DNA of 64,000 nucleotides from Brevundimonas naejangsanensis DSM 23858 (lineage in GTDB: Bacteria > Pseudomonadota > Alphaproteobacteria > Caulobacterales > Caulobacteraceae). The stretch lies in NCBI RefSeq assembly GCF_000421705.1, contig NZ_ATXN01000003.1, positions 129,001-193,000 of the forward strand. Direction: 5' to 3'. Within the stretch, counting starts at the first letter, position 1, and every line of letters starts with the position of its first letter. A program made the translations under genes and the position numbers. Under the pieces are notes generated by a model that did no database searches, was not told where the DNA came from, and saw only the letters and a program-made list of their open reading frames with translations. Positions 9,161-18,304 of the stretch are shown here, in pieces.

Positions 9161-10276
9161 TCAAACGGGATGACCGTCCTGGGGCGCCATCAGCAACTGG
9201 AATTCAGAGGCCGCCTGGGCCGCCGAACGATGCGCCAGACGCCAGTCGCCGCCGTCAGGATCATGCGGAAAGCCGTTATTTATGCGCCGCACCTCGCTCA
9301 GGACCGCCGGGAAGGCGGCGCGATCCAGCCCCGCAGCGCTGCAGGCCAGCAACAACGGGCGGGTGGTGTCGGCCCGCAGGGCGTGTCGCACCTGATCCAG
9401 GTCCAGCCGGGCCAGGCGGCTCAGGGCATGGATGAAGACCTCCAGCCGGTCTTCGCGCAGGGCGCGGATCAGGGTGGCGGGGCGAAGCTGGTCTGAGGCC
9501 TGAAGCTTGGCTGTCAGGCGGGCGGCGGCCACATCGGCGGGCGCGGTTTCCTGTGCAACGGCCTGCGCCGCTTCGGCCAGCCGCGCTGGATCGAGGGTGA
9601 AGCGTTCCGTGATGGCTTGGCGCAGGGCCTCGCCCACCCATTGATACAGGCGCGCGCCCAGTTCCGGCGTCATCTGCGGGTGGCGGGCCAGCGGCGCGCG
9701 CAGGGCGGCCAGTTCCCGCGACCGGCTGACCAGTCGGCTCATGCTTTCCACACACAACGCCGCCGTGCGGTTCGAGGCGAGGGCCGTCAGCACAGTCGGA
9801 TCGTCGGCCCTGATTATGGCGCGAGCGACGGCGGCCCCGAGGCCGGGTCTCAGGGCGACCTGGATGCGATGATCCAGCGACGCCTGGGCCAGCAGGGTCA
9901 AAAGGTCGTCGTCCTGCAGCAGGGGGCTGGCGGCGATGACCGGGCGGGCGATTTCTATGGCGTCGGCCGCCAGCATCCGCACCAGGGCGACCGGCGCCCA
10001 ATCCGCATCCGCCAGTCGCTCCGAGAGGGCCTGACGGATATCCGCCTCAACCACGCGGACCAGGGCGATGAAGGCGTCGCCGAGCGCCTGGGGCGCGCGA
10101 TCACGCCCTCCGGTCGAGCGATACAGGTCCGTCACGCCGATCAGCAGGCCATGCTGACGCTCCGGCGGTTGTCCCTTCGCCAGGTCGACCAGTTGTTCAA
10201 GGCTGTCCAAAGGCAGGGGGGCGGGCGTGGCGCCGTGCGCCTGCGGTCCGTTGCGAGTCACATTGGTGGGTTCCAC
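9161..10276 (-). CDS. DUF2336 domain protein (second copy)
   Basis: 371 residues from GTG 10276, with GAGGG about 6 bases upstream. It has the same helical-repeat layout as the protein at 6622-7761, including the matching [14 protein letters not shown] segment near 130-143, so the two are paralogs rather than a recent duplication (their sequences differ widely). It ends about 30 bases before nadK and is probably co-transcribed with nadK and the Hpt gene. Function unknown. Confidence 0.8.
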   Translation of the reverse strand: MEPTNVTRNGPQAHGATPAPLPLDSLEQLVDLAKGQPPERQHGLLIGVTDLYRSTGGRDRAPQALGDAFIALVRVVEADIRQALSERLADADWAPVALVRMLAADAIEIARPVIAASPLLQDDDLLTLLAQASLDHRIQVALRPGLGAAVARAIIRADDPTVLTALASNRTAALCVESMSRLVSRSRELAALRAPLARHPQMTPELGARLYQWVGEALRQAITERFTLDPARLAEAAQAVAQETAPADVAAARLTAKLQASDQLRPATLIRALREDRLEVFIHALSRLARLDLDQVRHALRADTTRPLLLACSAAGLDRAAFPAVLSEVRRINNGFPHDPDGGDWRLAHRSAAQAASEFQLLMAPQDGHPV

Positions 10277-10437
10277 GTCGCCCTCGCGGAAAAACTGCCT
10301 GCCCCTGAGGCGAAAGGCACCTTGAAGAGGGGCTGTGAAAACAGGGTTAACGAAGTCTTGGGAAAGCGGGGCCTTGCGCCTTGACGCCGACGCCTGCCGG
10401 GGAGACGTTCACCTGAACGCTGATCAGGGGAGTGATC

Positions 10438-11208
10438 ATGGCGGATAGAATGAGCGGGGAGCCCTCGCTGAAGGGGCGCGTTTCAGAAGACGAGTGGCGC
10501 ACGCGCGTCGAACTGGCGGCCCTGTATCGGCTGGCGGCGCTGCACGGGTGGGACGACATGATCTTCACCCATATCTCGGCGCGTGTTCCGGGGCCGGAAA
10601 CGCATTTTCTGATTAATCCCTACGGCTGGTATTTCGACGAGATTACAGCCTCTTGCCTAGTGAAGGTCGATCTGGAAGGCAATATTGTTCAAGAGACTGA
10701 CAGCTTCATCAATCCGGCGGGTTTCACCATCCACTCGGCCGTCCATGCGGCGCGCGAGGACGCGCATTTCGTCATCCACCTGCACACGGTGAACGGCGTC
10801 GGGGTGGCGGCCCAGAAGGACGGCCTGCTGCCCATCAGCCAGAACGCCTGCCTGTTGCAGCATCAGGTGGCCTACCACGGCTATGAAGGCCTGGCGCTGA
10901 ACCATGACGAGCGCGAGCGTCTGGTCGCGGACCTAGGCGACAGGTCGCTGATGCTGCTGCGCAATCACGGCACGATGGCGGTCGGAAATACGGCGGCGCA
11001 GGCCTGGGTCGGCATCTTCTTTCTGGAACGCGCCTGCGCCCAGCAGGTCGCCGCCCTTTCGGCGGGGCGGGACAACGTTCTGATCGCCCCGGATGCGGCT
11101 CAGGCTGAGACCAAGGAGCAGGGGCGCGGCATCGGCTTTGTCTCGTCCCTGGCATGGCCCGGCGCCCTGCGTCAGCTCCAGCGAAAATCGCCCGGCTACG
11201 ACGCGTGA
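10438..11208 (+). CDS. Class II aldolase/adducin family protein
   Basis: 256 residues from ATG 10438, preceded by AGGGGAG; a GTG two codons upstream is also open. The family fold is shown by F-T-H-I-S-A-R near 42-48, the metal-binding H-L-H-T, and L-L-R-N-H-G-T further on. The position where sugar-phosphate aldolases carry a catalytic glutamate reads N-P-A-G-F-T here, closer to adducin-like members, so aldolase activity is doubtful. The next gene starts in its stop codon. Confidence 0.85.
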   Translation: MADRMSGEPSLKGRVSEDEWRTRVELAALYRLAALHGWDDMIFTHISARVPGPETHFLINPYGWYFDEITASCLVKVDLEGNIVQETDSFINPAGFTIHSAVHAAREDAHFVIHLHTVNGVGVAAQKDGLLPISQNACLLQHQVAYHGYEGLALNHDERERLVADLGDRSLMLLRNHGTMAVGNTAAQAWVGIFFLERACAQQVAALSAGRDNVLIAPDAAQAETKEQGRGIGFVSSLAWPGALRQLQRKSPGYDA

Positions 11209-11993
11209 GGCCGCTGGGGGGCGGATTGAGGCGCGGCCCGATCGACCTTCTGGTCGGTCTGGCTTGGCTTGCAGTCGGCTGCCCCGCCCATGCGGGCGCC
11301 TGGAACCTGCCGAAGGGACAGGGGCAGGCGATCGTCAAATATGAGACCGTCCGCGCGGATCAGGCCTTTTCGCCCGACGGAGAGCGGGTTGACCTGTCGC
11401 ACGACCGCCTCGACCGCGCTCTTTCCATCTTTGCGGAATATGGACTGGACGACCGTTTCACTCTGCAGATGAAGAGCGAATGGCAGGAGGGGCGCGACGC
11501 CTTCGTCGATTATCAGGGGCGCGGCCCGATTGAGATCGGCGTGCGCTGGCAGGCCTATCGCGATACGCGCAACGCTGCGGCCCTCTATGTCGGCTACGCT
11601 CATGGCGGCGAGGGGCGTAACGCCGGCTATGCGCCGCCTGGAGCCGGCGATCATGACTGGGAGGCGCGCGTGATGGCCGGGCGCGGCCTGGGAGCCGACG
11701 GGCAGGGCGGCTTTATCGAGGCGCAGGCGGCGAGGCTCTGGCGCGCGGGCCTCAATGACGAGACGCGGCTGGACCTGACGGCGGGCCTGTATCTCGCGCC
11801 GGACTGGCTGTTGTTGGGTCAGGCCTATGCCGGAGCGGCGGACGACGGCGGGCCCCGCTGGCTGACGTTAGAAAGCTCGGTCGTGCGGCGACTCGGCGAC
11901 TGGAGCCTGCAGGCCGGTTGGCGAACGGCGGTCGCAGGCCGTGAAACTCCTGCGGGACAGGGGCCCGTAATCGGAATCTGGCGGCGCTTTTAA
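11205..11993 (+). CDS. Outer-membrane beta-barrel-like protein
   Basis: 262 residues. The GTG at 11205 overlaps the TGA of the aldolase-like gene, so the pair is translationally coupled; the open frame extends further upstream without a ribosome binding site. A signal peptide (about 1-30, ending A-H-A) is followed by alternating amphipathic strands and a terminal phenylalanine (I-W-R-R-F), the signature read by the BAM complex. No known family was recognised beyond a generic barrel, and the substrate is unknown. Confidence 0.7.
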   Translation: MRPLGGGLRRGPIDLLVGLAWLAVGCPAHAGAWNLPKGQGQAIVKYETVRADQAFSPDGERVDLSHDRLDRALSIFAEYGLDDRFTLQMKSEWQEGRDAFVDYQGRGPIEIGVRWQAYRDTRNAAALYVGYAHGGEGRNAGYAPPGAGDHDWEARVMAGRGLGADGQGGFIEAQAARLWRAGLNDETRLDLTAGLYLAPDWLLLGQAYAGAADDGGPRWLTLESSVVRRLGDWSLQAGWRTAVAGRETPAGQGPVIGIWRRF

Positions 11994-12027
11994 AGCGAAT
12001 TTCCGCGACGGAATCAGAGAGTAGTCT

Positions 12028-12078
12028 CGTTACAGATACGTTATTTGCGTAACGGCGATGACCCGTTAAGCGATAACG
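12028..12078. promoter_or_regulatory. Paired CGTTA/TAACG palindromes before the RND efflux genes
   Basis: Two inverted repeats with the same 5-base arms lie here: CGTTA-6-TAACG at 12039-12054 and CGTTA-5-TAACG at 12064-12078. A further CGTTAC half-site is at 12028-12033. They end 25 bases before the start of the adaptor gene. The layout fits a repressor operator, and the TetR gene at 17174-17800 is a candidate regulator (inference). A related motif also occurs at 21347-21362, which weakens specificity. Confidence 0.45.
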
Positions 12079-12103
12079 CTTGTTGTCGGGGAGACTGCGT
12101 CGC

Positions 12104-13249
12104 GTGTTCAAACGCCACTTTTTCATTATCGGCGCGGCCTGTCTGTTGGGGCTGATGGTCGTCGCAGCGGTCTTCAAGATCGCCTTCAGCGACGGCGGCG
12201 CAGGCGATGGCAAGGGTCCGCGCGGGCCCGGCGCCGGACGGGGCCAGGTGGTCGCCGAGGTCGTGGCCCAACGCCGTGAGTTCGCCGATCAGATCCGCGT
12301 TCTGGGCGTGGCGCGGGGGCGCCGCTCGGTCAACATCACCTCCAATACGACTCAGTTGGTGACCCAGGTCATGTTCGCCGATGGCCAGGCCGTGGCGGCG
12401 GGCACGCCCCTGGTCGAGTTGCAGGCGCGTGAGGAAGACGCGGACCTGATCCGCACCCGCGCCCAGTTGGAGAACGCCCAGCGCGAGTATGACCGCTATC
12501 GCATCCTCGCCGAGCGCGGCGTGGCGCCGCGCGTCATGGCCGAGACGGCGGAAACCGCCCTGAAGACGGCGCAGGCCGGCGTGGCGGCGGCTGAGTCCCG
12601 TCGCGGCGACCGCATCCTGCGCGCGCCTTTCGCCGGGGTGCTGGGGCTGACCTCGGTGACGCCGGGGACCCTGATCTCGCCGGGTTCGGTCATCACCACT
12701 CTGGACGACATCAGCGGCGTGCGCGTCGATTTCCCGCTGCCGGAGCGCTATCTGGGCGTGCTGCCGGTGGGCGCGCCGCTGACGGCGACGACGGACGCCT
12801 TCCCCGGAGAAGAGTTCAACGGCCGCATCGCCCTGCTGGACACGCGCGTCAACGAACAGACCCGTGCGATCATCGCCCGCGCTGAATTCCCCAATCCCGG
12901 CAACCGCATCCGCCCCGGAATGATGATGCGCGTCGCCGTTCATCAAGGCCGCCGCCAGAGCCTGGCCGTGCCCGAGGCCGCCGTTCAGTACGAAGGGCAG
13001 GGCGCCTTCGTCTATCGCATCGCGCGCGGCGAGACGGGCGCAACCGCCCAGCGTGTCGAGGTCCAGACGGGCGCCGTCGAGGGCGGCTATGTCGAGATTG
13101 TTTCGGGGCTGGCCAACAACGACCACATCGTCGCCTCGGGCCTGAACCGCATTCAGCCCGGCGCTCCTGTCAGCGTCGAGGGTGAAGCCGCCCAACGGCG
13201 CGCTCCGACCAAGGGCGGCGCTCGCGCGACGCAGGCGGCCCGCCCATGA
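12104..13249 (+). CDS. RND efflux periplasmic adaptor (HlyD/AcrA family)
   Basis: 381 residues from GTG 12104, chosen because GGGGAGA lies about 9 bases upstream; TTG 12080 is an in-frame alternative. An N-terminal anchor helix (about 5-24) leads into a lipoyl-like half, a short coiled-coil hairpin (about 105-155, with E-R-G-V-A near its tip), the second lipoyl half (R-A-P-F-A-G-V-L-G) and a beta-barrel domain. It links the inner-membrane pump to an outer-membrane channel. The stop overlaps the ATG of the permease gene. No TolC-type gene is present. Confidence 0.92.
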   Translation: MFKRHFFIIGAACLLGLMVVAAVFKIAFSDGGAGDGKGPRGPGAGRGQVVAEVVAQRREFADQIRVLGVARGRRSVNITSNTTQLVTQVMFADGQAVAAGTPLVELQAREEDADLIRTRAQLENAQREYDRYRILAERGVAPRVMAETAETALKTAQAGVAAAESRRGDRILRAPFAGVLGLTSVTPGTLISPGSVITTLDDISGVRVDFPLPERYLGVLPVGAPLTATTDAFPGEEFNGRIALLDTRVNEQTRAIIARAEFPNPGNRIRPGMMMRVAVHQGRRQSLAVPEAAVQYEGQGAFVYRIARGETGATAQRVEVQTGAVEGGYVEIVSGLANNDHIVASGLNRIQPGAPVSVEGEAAQRRAPTKGGARATQAARP

Positions 13250-16200
13250 TGCTGTCCGATGTTTCGGTCCGGCGCCCCGTCTTTGCGGCGGTGGCGGCGA
13301 TCGTCCTGTGCGTCATCGGCCTGGCGGCCTTCTTCTTCCTGCCGGTGCGCGAACTGCCGGACGTGGACCCGCCGATCGTCTCGGTCAGCACCAGCTACGC
13401 CGGCGCCTCGGCTGAGGTGATCGAGAGCCGGATCACCGAGCCGATCGAACAGCAGATCGCCGGGATTCAGGGCGTCAAACGCATCAATTCGACCAGTCGC
13501 GACGGCCGGTCCAACGTCAACATCGAGTTTTCGCTGGATCGCAATATCGACGACGCCGCCAACGACGTGCGTGATCGCATCTCGCGCGTGCTGGGCCGTC
13601 TGCCGGATCAGGCGGATCCGCCCGAAGTGGCCAAGGCCGATTCCGACAGCCAGCCCATCCTGATCATGTTCCTGCGGTCCACCACGATGGACCGTCTGGA
13701 ACTGACCGACTACGCCCGTCGCTATCTGGTGGACCGCTTCGCCACCGTGCCTGGCGTGGCCCAGGTCAATATCTTCGGCGAGCAGCGCTACGCCATGCGC
13801 ATCTGGCTGGACGCGGGGGCGATGGCGGCGCGCGGTCTGACCGTCACCGACGTCGAGACCGCCCTCAACAATCAGAACGTCGAACTGCCTGCGGGCTCGC
13901 TGGAGTCGGCGCAGAAAGACTATACCGTCCGCGTGGCGCGCAACTACGCCGATCCGGCGGATTTCGCTCAACTGCCGATCGGCACGCGCGGCTCGGCCTC
14001 GACCGCCACGGGGGCGCAAGCGTCCGGCACCTTGGGCGCAGCGTCGGCGGCCATGACCAATGGCGTCACCGGCGCCCTGATCGGCAACGCCGCCTATGTC
14101 ACCCGTCTGGGCGACATCGCCCGGATCGAGGAAGCCCCGGCTGAGGCGCGGCGCCTGTTCCGCGGCAATGGGCTGGACCAGATCGGTCTGGCCGTCACCC
14201 GCCAGGCCCAGTCCAACGACCTGGAAATCTCCAAGGGGGCCCGCGCCCTGATGGAGGAGATGCGCCACAGCCTGCCGCCCGGCACGACGCTGGAAGTCGG
14301 CTCGGACAACTCGGTCTTCACCTCCCACGCCATTGACGAAGTGTGGGTGACCATCGGCATCTCGATGGCTCTGGTGGCCCTGGTCAACTTCATCTTCCTG
14401 GGCAGTCTGCGGGCGGCGATCATTCCGTCGGTGGTGGCTCCGATCTGCCTCCTTGCGACCTTCATCGTCCTGGCGCCGCTTGGTTTCTCGTTGAACTTGC
14501 TGACCCTGCTGGCCCTGGTGCTGGCGATCGGCCTGGTGGTCGACGACGCCATCGTCGTGGTCGAGAATATTCAGCGCCGTCTGGATCACGGCGAGCCGCC
14601 GCTGGTCGCGGCCGAGCGCGGAGCGCGTCAGGTCTTCTTCGCCGTCGTAGCTACGACCGTCGTGCTGTTGTCGGTGTTCGCGCCGCTGCTGTTCCTGCCG
14701 GGCTATGTCGGGCGTTTGTTCGTCGAACTGGCGGCTGCTATTGCTGCGGCCGTGGCCTTCTCGGCCTTCCTGGCGCTGAGCCTGTCGCCGATGCTGGCGT
14801 CGAAGATTCTGAAGCCGGCGCATACCGGCGGCTGGGTCGCTCGGCGCGTGGATGCAGGCATGGACGCGCTGAAGCGGTCCTACGCCGCGTCTTTGGACGC
14901 CCTGCTTGGCCGCCGTGTCGCGGTCGGGGGCGTGGCCGCCCTGATTGTCTTGGTGGCGGCGGGGGCGACCGGCATCTTCCTGCATCTGCCTAATGAATTG
15001 GTGCCGAACGAGGACCGGGGCCGCGTGACCCTGCGCATCGCCGGGCCGGAAGGCACGGGCTTTGATTACACGCGCGAGATCATGCTGGGGCTGGAACCGA
15101 TCCTGGCCGAGTATCGCCAGAATGGCGAGGCGGCCAACTTCATGATCTCGTCGCCGGGCTTCGGCGGTTCGGGCTTCAGTTCGGGCAGCGCGGTCCTGAA
15201 TCTGGCCGATTGGTCCGAGCGCGATCGTTCGGCGGATCAGATCGCCCAGGAGTTGAACGCCAAGCTGCGCAATCAGACCGGCGCTCAGGTCAACGCCTCG
15301 ACGCCGGGCGCCTTCCAACGCGGCGGCGGCAACTCCAACTCGATCGAGATGATCGTCACTGGAGCTGAATACAGCGCCATCTACAACTGGCTGCAGCCCA
15401 TCCTGGCGGCGGCGCAGGAGAACCCAGGCTTCTCGCGTCCGCGTTTGAACTATGAACCGAACGCGCCGCGCCTGCTGGTCGACGTCGATCCGCAGAAGGC
15501 GGCGGCGCTAGGCGTGTCGTCACAGCAGATCGGCCGCACGCTGGAGACCATGTTTGGTTCGCGCCGCGCCACGACCTACATCAAGGGCGGCCAGGAATAT
15601 GACGTCATCCTGCAGACCGACCGCGACAGCCGCCGCGAGGTTTCGGACCTCGAGGCGCTGTATGTCTCGACCGGCACGGCGCAGCTGGTGCCGCTGTCGG
15701 CGGTGGTCACGACCAAGACCTCGGGCGACACGCCTGATCGTCGCCGTCTTGATCGCCAGCGCGCCATCACCCTGCAGGCCGACCTGAACCCCGGCACGAC
15801 CATCGATGACGCTGTTCAGTTCCTCATGAACGAGGCCGCCAAGCAGCCGCAGGGCGTGACCAACATCCGCTGGGGCGGCGCCGCCCGCGACCAGCAGGAG
15901 GCGGGCAGCGCTGTGGGCTGGGCCTTCGCCCTGGCCCTGCTGCTGGTCTTCCTGGTGCTGGCGGCCCAGTTCGAGAGCTGGATCACCCCGGCGGTCATCA
16001 TGCTGACCGTGCCTCTGGCGGCGGCGGGCGGGCTGTTCGGCCTGTTGATGGCGGGCTCCAGCCTGAACATCTACAGCCAGATCGGCCTGATCATCCTGAT
16101 CGGCGTCGCAGCCAAGAACGGCATTCTGATCGTCGAGTTCGCCAACCAGCTGCGCGATCAGGGGCGGACCATCCGCGAGGCCATCATCGAGTCCTCCAGC

Positions 16201-16485
16201 TTGCGTCTGCGCCCGATCATCATGACCTCGATCGCCACCGCCTTCGGCGCCTTGCCGCTGGTGCTGTGGCAAGGGGCGGGGGCGGGCAGCCGTCAGACCA
16301 TCGGCGTGGTGATCTTCACCGGCGCCATGTTCGCCACGGTGCTGACCCTGTTCGTGGTGCCTGTGATCTATGGCGTGCTGGCGCGCTTCACCAAGTCGCC
16401 GGAATACACCGCCCGCAAGATCGAGGAATGGGAGGCTCAGGAGAAGCGCGAGGGCCTCGAGCCGGACATGAGCCCGGCGGAATAG
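13246..16485 (+). CDS. RND efflux permease (AcrB/MexB-like)
   Basis: 1079 residues, the usual size for proton-driven RND pumps with 12 membrane helices and two large periplasmic loops. The proton-relay motif is visible in helix 4 (L-V-V-D-D-A-I-V-V-V-E-N), and the helix 10 counterpart is G-V-A-A-K-N-G-I-L-I-V-E-F. Helix 1 follows V-R-R-P-V-F-A. It starts inside the adaptor stop codon (ATGA). Substrates are probably drugs or other amphiphiles, but this is not readable from sequence. A strong terminator follows. Confidence 0.95.
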   Translation: MMLSDVSVRRPVFAAVAAIVLCVIGLAAFFFLPVRELPDVDPPIVSVSTSYAGASAEVIESRITEPIEQQIAGIQGVKRINSTSRDGRSNVNIEFSLDRNIDDAANDVRDRISRVLGRLPDQADPPEVAKADSDSQPILIMFLRSTTMDRLELTDYARRYLVDRFATVPGVAQVNIFGEQRYAMRIWLDAGAMAARGLTVTDVETALNNQNVELPAGSLESAQKDYTVRVARNYADPADFAQLPIGTRGSASTATGAQASGTLGAASAAMTNGVTGALIGNAAYVTRLGDIARIEEAPAEARRLFRGNGLDQIGLAVTRQAQSNDLEISKGARALMEEMRHSLPPGTTLEVGSDNSVFTSHAIDEVWVTIGISMALVALVNFIFLGSLRAAIIPSVVAPICLLATFIVLAPLGFSLNLLTLLALVLAIGLVVDDAIVVVENIQRRLDHGEPPLVAAERGARQVFFAVVATTVVLLSVFAPLLFLPGYVGRLFVELAAAIAAAVAFSAFLALSLSPMLASKILKPAHTGGWVARRVDAGMDALKRSYAASLDALLGRRVAVGGVAALIVLVAAGATGIFLHLPNELVPNEDRGRVTLRIAGPEGTGFDYTREIMLGLEPILAEYRQNGEAANFMISSPGFGGSGFSSGSAVLNLADWSERDRSADQIAQELNAKLRNQTGAQVNASTPGAFQRGGGNSNSIEMIVTGAEYSAIYNWLQPILAAAQENPGFSRPRLNYEPNAPRLLVDVDPQKAAALGVSSQQIGRTLETMFGSRRATTYIKGGQEYDVILQTDRDSRREVSDLEALYVSTGTAQLVPLSAVVTTKTSGDTPDRRRLDRQRAITLQADLNPGTTIDDAVQFLMNEAAKQPQGVTNIRWGGAARDQQEAGSAVGWAFALALLLVFLVLAAQFESWITPAVIMLTVPLAAAGGLFGLLMAGSSLNIYSQIGLIILIGVAAKNGILIVEFANQLRDQGRTIREAIIESSSLRLRPIIMTSIATAFGALPLVLWQGAGAGSRQTIGVVIFTGAMFATVLTLFVVPVIYGVLARFTKSPEYTARKIEEWEAQEKREGLEPDMSPAE

Positions 16486-16510
16486 GACGCTCTGGTCTTC
16501 GAAAATGATA

Positions 16511-16545
16511 AGGGCGGCGGACCATATGGCCCGCCGCCCTTTTTG
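16511..16545. terminator. Intrinsic terminator after the RND operon
   Basis: AGGGCGGCGG (16511-16520) pairs with CCGCCGCCCT (16531-16540), followed by TTTT. It lies between the permease gene and the convergent cytochrome c gene and can serve both. Confidence 0.85.
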
Positions 16546-16564
16546 CTTATCTGCCTGTGCCGGC

Positions 16565-17089
16565 TCATTCGCCCTGCGGCTTGAATCCCGTCTCGACCTT
16601 CAGGAAGGCGATGACGTCGCGGCGGTCCGTGGCGTCGGGCAGGCCCGCGAAGCTCATCTTGTTGCCGGGCAGGAAGGTGCGCGGGTTCTGCAGCCAGTGA
16701 TCCAGCGTCTCGGCGTCCCAGGTGAAGTCCGCCGTGCGCAGGGCGTGGGAATAGCTGTACTTTTCCTTCGCCCCGGCCTTGCTGCCGAAGACGCCATAGA
16801 GGTTCGGCCCCGTCATGTTCGGCCCGCCCGGCGTGATGGTGTGGCACGAGCGGCAGCGTGCGAAGGCGCGACGGCCGTTATCGAGGTCTCCCTCGTTATA
16901 CGGTGCGGGCAGGGCGGCCAGCAGGGCGATCTTTTCGGCTTCGGTGGGCGTCGGCGTCTTGGGCGCTTGCGGCGCGCTGTCGGCGGCGGGCGCGGCGTCG
17001 TTCTGGCCGCAGGCCGCCAGCATCAGGACGGCGGCCAGCGCCGCAGCCGCCATGCTGCGGATCGAAGGGAAGGACGAAAGACGGGACAT
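16565..17089 (-). CDS. Lipoprotein class I cytochrome c
   Basis: 174 residues from ATG 17089, chosen because AAGGAG lies 8 bases upstream. The signal peptide ends in a lipobox (L-A-A-C, cysteine 27), so the protein is probably membrane-anchored facing the periplasm. After an Ala/Pro linker, the haem site C-R-S-C-H is at 79-83 and the distal methionine probably M145 in P-G-N-K-M-S-F. The G-P-N-L-Y-G segment matches the mitochondrial-type cytochrome c family. It is probably an electron carrier in respiration. Confidence 0.92.
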   Translation of the reverse strand: MSRLSSFPSIRSMAAAALAAVLMLAACGQNDAAPAADSAPQAPKTPTPTEAEKIALLAALPAPYNEGDLDNGRRAFARCRSCHTITPGGPNMTGPNLYGVFGSKAGAKEKYSYSHALRTADFTWDAETLDHWLQNPRTFLPGNKMSFAGLPDATDRRDVIAFLKVETGFKPQGE

Positions 17090-17173
17090 GACGCACTCCT
17101 TGGCCAACGGTCATGCTTTACCCCATGAAGGCGCCGTCGCAATGGACAGCTTGTCCAAGGCTCGCGGCGGTCG

Positions 17174-17800
17174 TCAGCGGCCGGTCGTCAGCTTCACCAC
17201 GACATGGGCGGTGGTTTCGATGATGGCTTCGGGCGTGTCGGCGCGGCGCATCAGGTCGAAACCGGCGGCGACGGACTCCACCAGGTTCGCCGTCTCATAG
17301 GAGGCCAGACGAGGATTGAGGCCTTCGGGGTGCAGGCCGTTGGCGTGCGCCTGGGCGATGCGACGCTCCAGCGCCAGGTGAAGGCGACGCAGACGCCGGA
17401 TGCGGCTTTCGGCGAAGGCGGGCTCGCCCATGTCGGCCAGCATATGCTCGACGCGAAGCACAGGCCCGTGGTCGTTCCAGAGGTTCAGCACTTCAAGCAC
17501 ATAGGCCCGCGCGGCCTCGAAGGCCCGGTCGCCCGACCAGTCGGCGTGAATGTGGGCCGCCAACCGCTGAAAGTCCTCGCCCGCCTCTTCGCACAGCAGT
17601 TGCAGGCCTTCCTCGACCGAGGCGAAGTAGGTGTAGAAGGTCGGCGCCGATACGCCCGCGGCCATCGCCACGTCGGCGGAACGGATCTCGCCCAGATGCT
17701 TGGTGTTCAGCAGGGCGCGCAGGGCGTCCAGCAGGGCGCGGCGGGTGCGCGCGCCGCGCGTTCGGATCCTGTGACCCAGTTTGTTGGTCGTCTCGGACAT
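17174..17800 (-). CDS. TetR-family transcriptional regulator
   Basis: 208 residues with an N-terminal helix-turn-helix (about 18-65): T-R-R-A-L-L-D-A-L, then A-M-A-A-G-V-S-A-P-T-F-Y-T-Y-F, the classic TetR recognition-helix pattern. The C-terminal half is a helical ligand domain without obvious specificity. Only 19 bases separate its start from tRNA-Thr on the same strand, and no ribosome binding site is clear there. It may control the RND pump at 12-16.5 kb, since palindromes precede that operon. Confidence 0.9.
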   Translation of the reverse strand: MSETTNKLGHRIRTRGARTRRALLDALRALLNTKHLGEIRSADVAMAAGVSAPTFYTYFASVEEGLQLLCEEAGEDFQRLAAHIHADWSGDRAFEAARAYVLEVLNLWNDHGPVLRVEHMLADMGEPAFAESRIRRLRRLHLALERRIAQAHANGLHPEGLNPRLASYETANLVESVAAGFDLMRRADTPEAIIETTAHVVVKLTTGR

Positions 17801-17819
17801 GAGGAGGCGGCCGCGAGAG

Positions 17820-17895
17820 TGGTGCCGGTTGCAGGAATCGAACCCGCGACCTTCGGTTTACAAAACCGCTGCTCTACCAGCTGAGCTAAACCGGC
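17820..17895 (-). tRNA. tRNA-Thr (anticodon TGT)
   Basis: A complete 76-base cloverleaf with encoded CCA. The acceptor starts GCCGGTT and pairs with AACCGGC. The D-arm has AGCTCAGCTGGTAGAGC, the anticodon loop TTTGTAA gives TGT (threonine, ACA), and the T-arm has GGGTTCGATTCC. It is followed on the same strand by the TetR gene. Confidence 0.97.
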
Positions 17896-17946
17896 GTGGC
17901 CCGCCTTATGCTGGCGGAATCTCTTTGACGCAAGCACACTGATTGA

Positions 17947-18297
17947 ATGCCGTCGCTGCCCTATCTCGCGCCCATCGTCATGCTGGCCCTGTCGAACGTC
18001 TTCATGACCTTCGCCTGGTACGGCCATCTGAAATTCGGGGCCAAGCCGCTGTGGATCGTGGTCCTGATCAGCTGGGGCATCGCCTTCTTCGAATACTGGC
18101 TGGCCGTGCCCGCCAACCGCATCGGCCATCAGGTCTACTCGGCGGCCGAGCTGAAGACCATGCAGGAGGTGATCACCCTGCTGGTCTTCGCGATCTTCTC
18201 GGTGCTCTATCTAGGCGAGAAGCTGACGGTGAACCACCTGATCGGCTTCGCCCTGATCGCCGGCGGGGCCTTCTTCATCTTCAAAGGGCCGCTGTAA
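17947..18297 (+). CDS. DUF486 family small membrane protein
   Basis: 116 residues with four membrane helices (about 8-25, 33-52, 75-92, 96-113). Features typical of DUF486 (a DMT-transporter-like family) are F-A-W-Y-G-H-L-K and the C-terminal G-G-A-F-F-I-F. The function is not established. It is divergent from tRNA-Thr and converges on the HIT gene. Confidence 0.85.
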   Translation: MPSLPYLAPIVMLALSNVFMTFAWYGHLKFGAKPLWIVVLISWGIAFFEYWLAVPANRIGHQVYSAAELKTMQEVITLLVFAIFSVLYLGEKLTVNHLIGFALIAGGAFFIFKGPL

Positions 18298-18304
18298 GAG
18301 ACGC

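Noticed and set aside
13153..15318. 721-codon minus-strand frame opposite the RND genes
   Set aside because: Same reason: the plus strand has a complete RND permease, and the antisense translation has no recognisable motif.
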